From Gemmata palustris (GTDB taxonomy: Bacteria; Planctomycetota; Planctomycetia; Gemmatales; Gemmataceae), in assembly GCF_017939745.1 (NCBI RefSeq), contig NZ_JAGKQQ010000001.1:2356001-2420000 (forward strand): DNA of 64,000 nt. Reading direction: 5' to 3'. This document shows, piece by piece, positions 1-9,300 of this stretch. The notes beneath the pieces were generated by a model that was given only the letters and a program-made list of their open reading frames with translations, did not search any database and was not told the origin of the DNA. The position numbers and the translations under genes are program-made. The number at the start of each line of letters is the position of its first letter. Positions within the stretch are counted from its first letter, which is position 1.

Positions 1-1971
1 TCGCTGATTCTCGCAAAACTCCTCGCCGACAATCGCGAGGGGAACCTGAGTGCCGAGCAGGTGCGGTTCGCGGAAACGATCCAGTCCGCGGGCAACGACC
101 TGCTCGCGCTCATCAACGACATCCTCGACCTCTCGAAGATCGAGGCCGGGAAGATGGACGTGCGCCCCGAACCCGTGCGCCTGACGCAGCTCACCGAGGA
201 TCTGACGCGGGTGTTTCAGCCGGTCGCGGAACAGAAGAAACTCGCCTTCCGCGCGCGGATCGCACCGGGGTGCCCCGAATCGGTCAACACCGACCGCCAG
301 CGCCTCGAACAGGTGCTCAAGAACCTGCTCTCCAACGCCCTGAAGTTTACCGCGAACGGCGAGGTGAGCCTGGAAATCGAGAGCGTTCAGGGCGACAAAA
401 TCGCGTTCGCAGTACGTGACACCGGCATCGGTATCCCCGAACAACAGCAAGAAGTGATCTTCGAGGCGTTCCGGCAAGCGGACGGAACTACTAGCCGCAA
501 ATACGGCGGTACGGGATTGGGGCTGTCGATCGCGCGCGAACTCGCGCGGTTGCTGGGCGGCGAACTCGGAGTCACGAGCGAACCGGGACACGGGAGCACG
601 TTTACGATCACACTCCCGCTCGCCTACGACCCGGCACTCGTCCCCCCGCGCCCGCGCGGGCCGATGACAGCACCGGTGCCCGCTGCGCCCGGGACGATCA
701 CCATCGTCCCGCCGCCCACGGCAACACCGCGCGTGACGCCGGCGCGCCGAGTCGAGGACGACCGCGAGCGCCTGACCGCGGACCGCCGGGTCATTCTCGT
801 AGTGGAGGACGACGAGCCGTTCGCCCGCATCCTGTACGACCTCGCGCACGAACTCAAATTCCAGTGCCTCATTGCGAATACGGCCGAGGAAGGACTGGCG
901 GCGGCGGTTCAACACCGGCCGAGTGCGGTCGTTCTCGACGTGGGGCTGCCCGACCACTCCGGGCTCTCTGTGCTCGACCGGCTCAAGCACGACGCGCGCA
1001 CGCGGCACATCCCGGTTCACGTCGTTTCCGCACACGACTACGCCCAAACCGCGCTCGCCCTGGGCGCGGTCGGGTACATGATGAAGCCGGTGAAGCGCGA
1101 GCAACTGGCCGAAGCGTTCGAGCGGCTCGAGACGCGCCTGGAACAGCGCCTGCGCCGCGTGCTGATCGTCGAGGACGACGCGGTTCAGCTCGACAGCTTG
1201 CGGAAACTCCTGGGCACGCACGACGTGGAGACGGTCGGCGCCCGGACCGCGGCCGAGTGCCTGGAGCAACTGAAGAGCGAAACCTTCGACTGCATGGTGC
1301 TCGACCTCACGCTCCCGGATGCGTCCGGGTACTCGCTGCTCGAAACGCTGAGCCGCGAAGATGCGTACTCGTTCCCGCCCGTCATCGTTTACACCGGGCG
1401 CGAGCTCGGGGCGGACGACGAACAGCGCCTGCGCCGGTACTCGAAGTCGATCATCATCAAGGGCGCGAAGTCGCCCGAGCGCCTGCTCGACGAGGTGACG
1501 CTGTTCCTCCACCAAGTGGTGTCGGAACTCCCGGCCGAGCAACAGCGGATGCTGGAAAAGGCCCGGAGCCGCGACGCTGCACTGGAGGGGCGCCGAATTC
1601 TGGTGGTCGAGGACGACGTGCGGAACGTGTTCGCGCTCACGAGCATCCTGGAGCCGCGCGGGGCGGTGGTCACGATCGCGCGCAACGGGCGCGAGGCCCT
1701 CGAAGCACTGGAGCGCTCCCTCGGCGTGCCGGACCGGGCCGTCGATCTGGTGCTGATGGACGTGATGATGCCGGAGATGGACGGGCTCACGGCCACGCGC
1801 GAGATCCGCAAGCGCGACGTGTGGAAGAAGCTCCCGATCATCACCCTCACGGCTAAAGCGATGCGGGACGACCAGGACCAGTGCCTCGCGGCCGGCGCGA
1901 ACGACTACATGGCGAAACCGCTGGACGTCGAGAAGTTACTGTCCCTGGTCCGCGTGTGGATGCCCCGGTAA
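1..1971 (+). CDS. Hybrid sensor histidine kinase with three receiver domains (5' end outside window)
   Basis: The reading frame is open from base 1, so the start and all input domains lie upstream. Residues here count from base 1. The window begins just after the phosphoacceptor His: the first residues (SLILAKLLA) match the end of the HisKA box of the paralogue at 15489-21275. The ATP-binding domain has an N box (NLLSNALKF, about 108), DTGIGIP (about 140) and GGTGLGLS (about 169). Three receivers follow with acceptor Asp at about 313, 435 and 587. The third is the best conserved (LMDVMMPEMDG, Lys in AKPLD). The middle receiver has a Lys but lacks the usual Lys-Pro. The kinase should autophosphorylate and relay to one or more receivers. 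By analogy with the paralogue, the missing N-terminus may carry HAMP repeats; this is inference. cheR follows after 96 bp. Confidence 0.93.
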   Translation, partial: SLILAKLLADNREGNLSAEQVRFAETIQSAGNDLLALINDILDLSKIEAGKMDVRPEPVRLTQLTEDLTRVFQPVAEQKKLAFRARIAPGCPESVNTDRQRLEQVLKNLLSNALKFTANGEVSLEIESVQGDKIAFAVRDTGIGIPEQQQEVIFEAFRQADGTTSRKYGGTGLGLSIARELARLLGGELGVTSEPGHGSTFTITLPLAYDPALVPPRPRGPMTAPVPAAPGTITIVPPPTATPRVTPARRVEDDRERLTADRRVILVVEDDEPFARILYDLAHELKFQCLIANTAEEGLAAAVQHRPSAVVLDVGLPDHSGLSVLDRLKHDARTRHIPVHVVSAHDYAQTALALGAVGYMMKPVKREQLAEAFERLETRLEQRLRRVLIVEDDAVQLDSLRKLLGTHDVETVGARTAAECLEQLKSETFDCMVLDLTLPDASGYSLLETLSREDAYSFPPVIVYTGRELGADDEQRLRRYSKSIIIKGAKSPERLLDEVTLFLHQVVSELPAEQQRMLEKARSRDAALEGRRILVVEDDVRNVFALTSILEPRGAVVTIARNGREALEALERSLGVPDRAVDLVLMDVMMPEMDGLTATREIRKRDVWKKLPIITLTAKAMRDDQDQCLAAGANDYMAKPLDVEKLLSLVRVWMPR

Positions 1972-1973
1972 GG

Positions 1974-2058
1974 GTCGAAAGTCGTAAGGTCGCAAGTCGT
2001 AAAGTCGAAGACATACGACCTCCGGACCTTACGACTTGCGACCTTACGACTTTACGAC
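1974..2058. repeat. Hairpin made of GTCG-type 7/8-bp repeats
   Basis: The spacer between the kinase and cheR contains five GTCG-starting units at 1974, 1981, 1989, 1996 and 2004 (steps of 7, 8, 7 and 8). Inverted copies follow. Bases 1981-2002 and 2029-2050 form a perfect 22-bp inverted repeat with a 26-base loop. It could fold in the transcript as an attenuator or processing site within the kinase-cheR-cheB operon, or be a small short-repeat element of the kind seen in cyanobacterial genomes. Confidence 0.85.
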
Positions 2059-2067
2059 GGGGGGAAA

Positions 2068-2895
2068 GTGTCCGACAAGACCGAGGACATCGAGTTGCGC
2101 CTGCTGCTCGACGCCATTTACCGGCAGTACCACTACGACTTTCGTGGGTACTCGGTGGCGTCGATCACGCGGCGCTTGCGCCAGGCGCGCGAGCGGTTCG
2201 GGTGCCGGAGTTTTTCGCAGCTCCAGGACCGCGTGCTCCACGAGTCCGCGGTGTTCCCGGAACTGCTGGCGTACCTCACGGTGCAGGTGAGCGAGCTGTT
2301 CCGCGACCCAGCGTACTTTCGCGCCATCCGGGAACAGGTGGTCCCGCACCTCCGCACGTACCCGTCTCTGAAGGTGTGGGTCGCGGGGTGCAGCGCCGGC
2401 GAGGAGGTGTACTCGCTCGCGATCCTCTTCCGCGAAGAGGGGCTCGAAGACCGCACCATGTTCTACGGCACGGACATCAACCCGGAGGCAATCCGGAAAG
2501 CCGAGGCCGGCGTGTACGAGATCGAGCGCGTGCCGCTGTTCACCGAGAACCACCGGCTCGCGGGCGGGAAATCGTCGCTCTCGGACTATTACACCGCGGC
2601 CTACGGCGCGGCCGTGTTCGACAAGAGCTTGCGCCGCCGGGCCGTGTTCTCCGACCACAGCCTGGTGACCGACGCGGTGTTCGCCGAGGTCCACCTCGTG
2701 TCCTGCCGGAACGTGCTCATTTACTTCGATCGCGCGTTGCAGGATCGAGCGATCGGGCTGTTCAAGGATTCGCTCGTTCGCAAGGGGTTTCTCGGCTTGG
2801 GCGCTAAGGAGAGTTTGCGGTTCTCCGCTCACGCCGAGGCCTTTACCGAGTTCGCCCGCGACGAGCGCATTTACCAGAAACGGGGTGCGACGTGA
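2068..2895 (+). CDS. cheR: CheR-type protein-glutamate O-methyltransferase
   Basis: The 275-residue protein matches CheR methyltransferases, which transfer a methyl group from S-adenosylmethionine to receptor glutamates. An N-terminal helical domain (about 10-80) precedes the SAM-binding domain with WVAGCSAGEE at 104-113, TDINPE at about 135 and CRNVLIYFD at 213-221. The length is normal for a stand-alone CheR, and no TPR or PAS extension is present. The GTG start at 2068 follows a purine-rich GGGGGAAA. The stop overlaps the cheB start by 4 bp (GTGA), implying translational coupling. No chemoreceptor gene is in the window, so the substrate is unknown; the HAMP-type kinases of this locus are possible targets by inference. 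Confidence 0.93.
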   Translation: MSDKTEDIELRLLLDAIYRQYHYDFRGYSVASITRRLRQARERFGCRSFSQLQDRVLHESAVFPELLAYLTVQVSELFRDPAYFRAIREQVVPHLRTYPSLKVWVAGCSAGEEVYSLAILFREEGLEDRTMFYGTDINPEAIRKAEAGVYEIERVPLFTENHRLAGGKSSLSDYYTAAYGAAVFDKSLRRRAVFSDHSLVTDAVFAEVHLVSCRNVLIYFDRALQDRAIGLFKDSLVRKGFLGLGAKESLRFSAHAEAFTEFARDERIYQKRGAT

Positions 2896-3494
2896 CCCCG
2901 ACAACCCCGCCCCCTCCCGGCGCGCCGCGCGCGGAAGCGGTGGTGATCGGCGCGTCGGCCGGCGCGGTGGACGCACTGTCCGCGCTCCTGCCCACTCTGC
3001 CCGCGGACTATCCGCTGCCGGTGATGGTTGTGGTCCACGTGCCGCCCGATAAGAAGAGTGTCATGGCCGAACTGTTCAGGAACAAGTGCCGCATGACCGT
3101 GCGCGAGGCCGAGGACAAGGAACCGCTCGTCCCGGGCACGGTCTACTTCGCCCCGCCCGATTACCACCTGTTAGTGGAACCGGACCGGCGCCTGTCGCTG
3201 TCGAGCGAGGAGCCGGTTCACTACTCGCGCCCGGCCATCGACGTGCTGTTCGAGTCGGCCGCGGACGCATTCGGTGCCGGACTGGTCGGGGTCGTGCTGA
3301 CCGGCGCCAGTTCCGACGGCGCGGGAGGGCTCCGTGCGGTCTGCGCCGCGGGCGGTGGGGCGCTGGTCCAGCACCCCGACGAGGCCGCGGTCGCCACCAT
3401 GCCGCGGGCCGCGCTCGCCGCGTGCCCGAAGGCGTCCGTGATGTACCTGGAACAGATCGCGGCCCGCCTCCGCGACCTGGGGAGGCGGCCGTGA
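2892..3494 (+). CDS. cheB: CheB-type protein-glutamate methylesterase, catalytic domain only
   Basis: The 200-residue protein corresponds to the methylesterase domain of CheB. The catalytic triad is visible as Ser22 (GASAGA), His49 (VVHVP) and Asp142 (GASSDGAGG), spaced as in the family. The N-terminal receiver domain that normally inhibits CheB until phosphorylated is absent, so activity is either constitutive or controlled by a partner. The neighbouring REC-kinase-REC protein could supply receivers in trans; this is inference. The GTG start overlaps the cheR stop by 4 bp, and the TGA stop overlaps the GTG of the next gene by 3 bases. The four genes from 1 to 5098 therefore form one coupled operon. 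Confidence 0.93.
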   Translation: MTPTTPPPPGAPRAEAVVIGASAGAVDALSALLPTLPADYPLPVMVVVHVPPDKKSVMAELFRNKCRMTVREAEDKEPLVPGTVYFAPPDYHLLVEPDRRLSLSSEEPVHYSRPAIDVLFESAADAFGAGLVGVVLTGASSDGAGGLRAVCAAGGGALVQHPDEAAVATMPRAALAACPKASVMYLEQIAARLRDLGRRP

Positions 3495-5098
3495 CCCGAC
3501 CCGCACCGACCCCGGTCCACTTCCTGCTCGTGGACGACCTGGAAGAAAACCTGATCGCGCTCGAAGCGCTGCTCCGGCGCGACGGGCTCGTGCTGCTCAA
3601 GGCGCGCTCCGGCCCGGAAGCACTGGAGCTGCTACTCGCGCACGAGGTCGCGCTCGCGCTCCTGGACGTCCAGATGCCGGAGATGGACGGGTTCGAGCTG
3701 GCCGAACTGATGCGCGGGACCGAGCGCACGCGGCGCGTGCCGATCATCTTCCTCACGGCCGGGAACCCGGACCAGTCGCGCCGGTTCCGCGGGTACGAGG
3801 CCGGCGCGGTCGATTTCCTGAACAAGCCGATCGAGCCGCACACGCTGCGGAGCAAGGCGGACGTGTTCTTCGAGTTGTGGCGCGAGCGCCAGGAAGTGGC
3901 CCGCCAGCGCGACGAACTGAAGATCGCGACCGCGGAGAACGCCCGGCTCCTAGAAGAGACGCGCCGGACCGCGGACGCGCTGCGCGAGGCCGACCGGCGG
4001 AAGGACGAGTTCCTCGCGACCCTCGCGCACGAGTTGCGGAACCCGCTCGCGCCGATCCGAAACGGGTTGCAGATTTTGAGCCTGGCCCAGTCCGCGGACA
4101 CCTCGGCGCGGGCGCGGGCCATGATGGAGCGGCAGCTCGGCCACATGGTTCGGCTGGTGGACGACCTGCTCGACATCTCGCGCGTGACGAGCGGGAAGGT
4201 GCAGTTGCGCCCCGAGCTGATCGAGGTGCGCACGGCCGTCGAAATGGCGCTCGAAGCGAGCCGGCCCGCGATCGAGGCCGGTAAGCACTCGCTCACGGTG
4301 CGCGTGCCCGACGAGCGCTTGTGGCTCCGGGCGGACCCCACGCGGATCGCCCAGGTGATCGGCAATCTGCTCACCAACGCGGCCAAGTACACGCACGACG
4401 GGGGCAAGATCGATGTCTCGGTCGAGCGCGAGGGCGGGTTCGTCGCCGTGCGCGTCAAGGACACCGGGCTCGGCATCCCGGCCGAGATGCTCCCGCGGGT
4501 GTTCGACCTGTTTACTCAGGTCGGGAAGCACCTGGACCGCGCACAGGGGGGGCTCGGGATCGGCCTCTCACTCGTCAAGCGCCTGGTCGAAATGCACGGC
4601 GGCGAGGTGACGGTCGAGAGCCCCGGGGCCGACCGCGGGAGCACGTTCGCGGTGCGCCTGCCACTCGCGCCCGATGCGCCCGTCGTGCCCGCGTCGAACA
4701 GTTCGGTGCGAGCGGCGCGCGGGCAATCGCGCCGCGTGCTGGTCGTGGACGACAACGCCGATGCCGCCGACAGCCTGTCGGAACTTCTCGCGCTGTCCGG
4801 CCACAAGACCGAAACCGCACAAAGCGGCCCCGAGGCGCTGCGGGCGGCCGCCCGGTTCCGCCCGGAACTGGTGTTCCTCGACATCGGGTTACCGGGGATG
4901 GACGGGTACGAGGTCGCCCGGACCCTGCGCGCGGCCCCCGGGAGCCGCGCGACCGTGCTCGTGGCGCTGACCGGGTGGGGGACGGAGGAGGATCGGAAGC
5001 GCTCGGCGGAAGCCGGGTTCGACTTCCACCTCACCAAGCCGGTGGAAACCGAACAACTCGAAGGGCTGCTCGCCAAACTCGCCCGGAACCCGGCGTAA
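3491..5098 (+). CDS. REC-HisKA-HATPase-REC hybrid histidine kinase
   Basis: This 535-residue soluble protein has receivers at both ends of a kinase core. The N-terminal REC has Asp59 (LLDVQMPEMDG) and Lys112 (NKPIEP). A charged coiled-coil linker (about 130-165) leads to the HisKA box with His180 (LAHELRNPLAPI) and then an HATPase domain ending in a GGLGIGLSLVKRL motif. The C-terminal REC has acceptor Asp464 (FLDIGLPGMDG). There is no membrane segment, so it should be cytoplasmic and driven by phosphorylation of its own N-terminal REC or by a partner kinase. The GTG at 3491 was chosen because it overlaps the cheB stop; the same frame is open upstream to 3086, but that stretch is entirely inside cheB. 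The protein at 21346-23514 has the same plan plus a GAF domain. Confidence 0.92.
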   Translation: MTRPAPTPVHFLLVDDLEENLIALEALLRRDGLVLLKARSGPEALELLLAHEVALALLDVQMPEMDGFELAELMRGTERTRRVPIIFLTAGNPDQSRRFRGYEAGAVDFLNKPIEPHTLRSKADVFFELWRERQEVARQRDELKIATAENARLLEETRRTADALREADRRKDEFLATLAHELRNPLAPIRNGLQILSLAQSADTSARARAMMERQLGHMVRLVDDLLDISRVTSGKVQLRPELIEVRTAVEMALEASRPAIEAGKHSLTVRVPDERLWLRADPTRIAQVIGNLLTNAAKYTHDGGKIDVSVEREGGFVAVRVKDTGLGIPAEMLPRVFDLFTQVGKHLDRAQGGLGIGLSLVKRLVEMHGGEVTVESPGADRGSTFAVRLPLAPDAPVVPASNSSVRAARGQSRRVLVVDDNADAADSLSELLALSGHKTETAQSGPEALRAAARFRPELVFLDIGLPGMDGYEVARTLRAAPGSRATVLVALTGWGTEEDRKRSAEAGFDFHLTKPVETEQLEGLLAKLARNPA

Positions 5099-5407
5099 GT
5101 CGTTGGCGCGCGGAAAGGCGGTTAGAAAAATCGGCCGGGGCGGAGAACCCGCCCCTCGTGCCCGGCCGTCGGGCAGTGGCCGGAGCCGCCCCTCTGATAA
5201 TCGGGGCGCTCCGGCTGACGCGGTCGCGGCGAACGATCACGCACCAACGGCCGCAGGGTACTCACGCCTGACCCCATGACAGCGGCTGCAAAGGTAAGGA
5301 GCCTGACGCCCCTGTCACCGGGCGGCCGTTAGGCAAAGGATTGTAAGCACGAAATAGGAAGGTGATGTAACTCGATAGGCTTTAACAATCAGCGCGGAGG
5401 CGAGGCG
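5099..5407. other. Gene-free spacer with two hairpins
   Basis: I see no convincing coding frame. Besides the terminator-like hairpin at 5180-5214, a second structured segment lies at 5301-5334: GCCTGACG pairs with CGTTAGGC (one G-U pair), with an inner CCC/GGG stem. It sits about 75 bases before the small membrane protein gene and could be part of its leader. Confidence 0.5.
5180..5214 (+). terminator. Hairpin after the hybrid kinase operon
   Basis: CCGGAG plus CGCCCC pair with GGGGCG plus CTCCGG around a 10-base loop, with one bulged C. It lies 82 bases after the stop of the REC-kinase-REC gene. No T-run follows, so it is only a probable terminator. Confidence 0.45.
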
Positions 5408-5599
5408 ATGGCGTCGCTATTCGGATTGATCGGTGTGGGGCTCCTCGGCGCCGCGGCCGTGGTCGGCATCTTCCTCGGTTCGGACAAAGTACCGTTGTCG
5501 ATCACCGCGTGCGGGTTCGCGATCGCGGGCGGGTTGGCGCTGGTCGGCTCCGCTATTGTCGAGGCAGCGCGGGTTTTACAGCAGCGGAACCAGGAATGA
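5408..5599 (+). CDS. Small two-helix membrane protein
   Basis: This 63-residue protein starts at an ATG behind a good ribosome site (GGAGGCGAGGCG). It has two hydrophobic segments, about residues 3-23 and 32-52, separated by SDKVP, and ends in a short polar tail. No family is recognised. Its last 47 bases overlap, tail to tail, the 3' end of the lipoprotein gene on the other strand. The good ribosome site and the alternating hydrophobic pattern support a real gene. Function unknown. Confidence 0.6.
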   Translation: MASLFGLIGVGLLGAAAVVGIFLGSDKVPLSITACGFAIAGGLALVGSAIVEAARVLQQRNQE

Positions 5600-6026
5600 C
5601 GCGATCCCCGGCGACCGGCGCGGGGGTGCCGGCCACCGGTACCGGGGTGGTGTTCAGCGGAGCGGTACCGGTCACCACCGGCGCGGAGCGCACACTGTCG
5701 TCGTGCGGCGTGGGGTTCCCCACGAGGCGCCAGGCCTCGGTCCCGATCGTGTACGGCAGCGTGAAGGTGTCCCCGACGAACGTGAAGAAGAGGTCGATGC
5801 CCATCATCGGGACGAGCAAGTAATCGGCGGTACACGTCACCCGGTCCCACGGGTACGCGGACATCGCGGCCCAATCCCCGCGCACGCCCCCGTAAACGCG
5901 GCACACGGTCGCGTCAGGGTTGCGGACAGGTGCAACGGTGGGTTGCCGGAGGTTGTCCACGGTCCCGCACCCGCCCCCCAGGGCACTCGCAACAAGTCCC
6001 ACCGCGAGTGATTTCCGTCCGATCAT
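5553..6026 (-). CDS. YceK/YidQ-like lipoprotein
   Basis: The start chosen is the ATG at 6026 because it places a signal peptide (MIGRKSLAVGLVASALGGG) directly before the cysteine of GCGTVDN. The open frame continues upstream to 6092 without a signal-like sequence. The mature part has the YceK/DUF1375 layout: Cys-Gly-Thr at the lipid site, YGGVRGDW about 45 residues in, and a hydrophobic DLFFTFVGDTFTLPYTI segment. The C-terminal tail after about residue 115 is Pro/Thr/Ala-rich and unlike the family. It is probably anchored in a membrane of the envelope; the family has no defined biochemical role. No clear ribosome site precedes the ATG. Confidence 0.75.
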   Translation of the reverse strand: MIGRKSLAVGLVASALGGGCGTVDNLRQPTVAPVRNPDATVCRVYGGVRGDWAAMSAYPWDRVTCTADYLLVPMMGIDLFFTFVGDTFTLPYTIGTEAWRLVGNPTPHDDSVRSAPVVTGTAPLNTTPVPVAGTPAPVAGDRVIPGSAAVKPALPRQ

Positions 6027-6393
6027 GGATGTCGGCCCTATCAATTGGGCGAATACGCGCGTTCCCGTGCGGATCGACCTCGCGCGGCACACTCAGTTAT
6101 CGGCCGACAATTCCTACTGGGACGAGAAAAACTCGACAATCCACACAACGGGCACAACCGATTTTATTCTCACGGTAACAACTGGGTTTATGCGTGCTAT
6201 ATTTGCCACTAACGAATTTGTTCCGAACGCGGGTTCTTTCGCCCCCGGCGTCACTGCACGGGCGCGAAGCTGCGCCGCAGCGCGAATCACCGCTCGGAAC
6301 GTTCGACAGGAACACGCACCACGCGGTGCTTTCCCGGAGGCCGTGTCCAACACCGACTTCTGTCGCCCCCGGTGTTTCACGCGCATCGTCGCT
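6027..6393. promoter_or_regulatory. Divergent intergenic region
   Basis: This 367-bp stretch separates the lipoprotein gene (leftward) from the propeller kinase gene (rightward), so it must hold promoters for both. It is visibly more AT-rich around 6105-6215 than its surroundings. I cannot assign a specific promoter or operator. The kinase frame stays open through here, but the encoded sequence does not resemble any domain. Confidence 0.4.
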
Positions 6394-9300
6394 ATGTCGT
6401 TATCCCGGTCCTTGCGGTTCGGCGTGCGCGCCTTCGGCCCGGTGGTCATTTTCCTTTTCGTTTGTGCCCCCGGCGCTCGTGCCCTTGATCCCGAGCGGGC
6501 CACCACACAGTACGCGATGCGGGTGTGGCAGACGGAACAGGGCCTCCCTCACAACTCCATCACCGCGCTCGCTCAAACCCCCGACGGGTACCTCTGGTGC
6601 GGGACCGAAAACGGGCTCACGCGCTTCGACGGGAGCAGCTTCGCGCTCTTCGACCGGCTGAACACCCCGGCCATTCGGAACGACACGGTTCACGTCCTGC
6701 TGACCGACCGCAAGGGGCGGCTCTGGATCGGGACCGGGGGCGGCGGGTTGCTGCGCCTCGAAGACGGGGCGTTCACGCGGTTTTCCGTGAACGACGGGTT
6801 GGTGGGGGACACGGTGCAGAGTCTCGCCGAGGACAAGGCGGGCGCGCTCTGGATCGGCACCACCTCCGGACTCAGTCACTTCGTCGACGGGCACTTCACC
6901 AATTACACGGCCGAGGACGGGTTACCCAGCAACTACTGCCGCGCGATCTGCACGGACCCCGCGGGCCACTTGTGGGTCGGCACGGGCAAGGGACTGTGTT
7001 GCTTCCGCCCGGACCGGATCGAGACCTTCACGATGCGCGACGGGCTCCCCGACAATAACATCCAAACGCTCCGCGCGGGTTCGGACGGGGCACTGTGGGT
7101 CGGTACCAACGGTAGGGGGTTGAGTCGGTGGAAGGACGGCCGGTTCACTAATTTCGGCACGGCCCAAGGGCTCTCCAACGGGTTCATCCGGGCGATGCAC
7201 GAGGACCGCGACGGGAACCTCTGGGTCGGGACGGACGAGGGCGTGAGCCGGTGGCGGGACGGGACGTTGACCGGCCAGTTCCCCCGGGGTTCGGTCGCGG
7301 GGCGGAGCATCTTCGGCCTCCACGAAGACCCGGCCGGGAACCTGTGGATGGGAACGACCGACGGGCTCCTCCGCGTCGGTAACGGGCGCTGCGTCACCAC
7401 CACCACGACCGAGGGGCTCTCCGGCGACCTCGTTTGGGCCGTACACGAGGACCGCCGCGGGAACCTGTGGGCCGGTACGACGGGCGGACTGAGTGTTCGT
7501 CGGAACGGGAAATGGACCGTTCTCACGATGAAAGACGGGCTCCCGTCCGACACCGTACTCTCGATCGCGGAGGAAGCGGACGGCACAATGTGGTTCGGCA
7601 CCGCGGCCGGGTTGACGCGCCTGCTCGACGGAAAATTCAAGACGTTTACCACTGCCAACGGCCTGGTCGATAACACCATTGCCGCGGTGTTCCCGGACCG
7701 CCGGGGGAACTTGTGGGTGGGCAGCAAGGGGGGCGGGGTGACCCGCTACCGGGACGGCAAATTCACCCCGGTTCCGATCCGGGCCGGGCGCAGCGACGTC
7801 ATCGCCCGCGTGTTCCACGAGGACGCCCGGGGCGCCCTGTGGATCGGCACCAACGGGTCCGGGGTGTGCGTCCTGCGCGGCGACGAGATCGTTCGGTACA
7901 CGACCAAAGAGGGGCTCTCCAGCGACCTCGTGCTGTCGATTTACGAGAGCCCGGACGGGGCCATCTGGATCGGCACCCACGGGGGCGGGCTGAACCGACT
8001 TCACAACGGTCAGTGGACGTACTTCAACAGTTCGCTCGGGCTCCCCGACGACATCATTTACCAGATCCTCGACGACGGGCCGTACCTCTGGATGAGTAGC
8101 GTGAAGGGGATCTTCCGCGTTCGGAAGGACGAACTCACGGACGGCACGCGCCCCATTCACCCGCTGCTCCTCGGGAAGAACGACGGGATGCAGATCCTGG
8201 ATTGCAGCGGCGGGTCGCAACCGGCCGGGTGCCGGTCCCGCGAGGGGGTGCTCTGGTTCCCCACCGGCCGGGGGCTCGTGGCCATCGAGCCGGGCGGCGT
8301 TCAGACGAACACCACCCCGCCGCCGGTCTACGTCGAGCGGGTCGTCGCCGATGGCGCCTTCCTCGACGCGCCCGGCGCGCTAACCGTCGCCCCCGGGCGG
8401 GGGCAGCTCGAGTTCCATTTCACGGCGATCGAGCTCGACACCCCGGAGCGGGTCCGGTTCCGCTACCAGTTGGAGGGGTTCGACAAGGACTGGGTGGACG
8501 CGGGGAACCGGCGGGCGGCGTACTACACCAACCTCCCTCCGGGCCGGTACCGGTTCCGAGTCACCGCGTGCAACGGGGACGGGATCTGGCGGGAGACCCC
8601 GCTCGAGATCGAACTCGTGCTGAAACCGCACTTCTATCAAACCGGCTTGTTCTACGGGCTGTGCGCCCTCGCGGTCGGATTGACCGGCGTCGGGGGGCAC
8701 CTGTTCCGAACCCGCCAGCTCCGTGCCCGGGAAGAGTACCTGGCCCGCTGCGTCGAGGACCGTACCCGTCAACTTCAAGAGGAAGTCACGGAGCACGCCC
8801 GCACGGGCGAGCAGTTGCGCCAGTCGCAAAAACTGGAAGCGATCGGGCAGTTGGCGGGCGGGGTGGCGCACGACTTCAACAACCTGTTGACCGTCATCAA
8901 CGGGTGCGCGGACCTCCTTTTGGACGGGTCCGGTTGGGACGCCCAAGAAAAAAGCATGATCCTCGACATCCTCGCCGCGGGCCGGCGCGCGGAGGGCCTG
9001 ACGCACCAGCTTCTGGCGTTCAGTAGGCGACAAGTTCTCGAACCGAAGGTTCTCGACCCGAACGCGGTCGTGATCGACACGGAACGAATGCTCGCGCGGA
9101 TGATCGGAGAAGACATCACCGTCACGGTGAGCCTCGCACCCGATTTGTTCCGCGTCAAAGCCGACCCCGTGCAGTTTCAACAGGTGCTGGTCAACCTGTC
9201 CGTGAACGCCCGGGACGCGATGCCGCGCGGGGGCCGGTTCACCATTGCGACCCGGAACGTGGCGCTCGACGCGGACTACACCCGAACGCACCCCGACATC

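Noticed and set aside
3086..3490. Longer N-terminus for the REC-kinase-REC protein
   Set aside because: This stretch lies inside cheB in another frame and the encoded Arg/Gly-rich sequence is a typical GC-rich shadow.
5281..5400. Known riboswitch (cyclic-di-GMP or cobalamin) before the small membrane protein
   Set aside because: The conserved cores of those classes are not present; only a generic hairpin is visible.
5920..6393. Longer N-terminus for the propeller kinase
   Set aside because: The frame is open, but the encoded residues show no domain and would bury the signal peptide at 6394.
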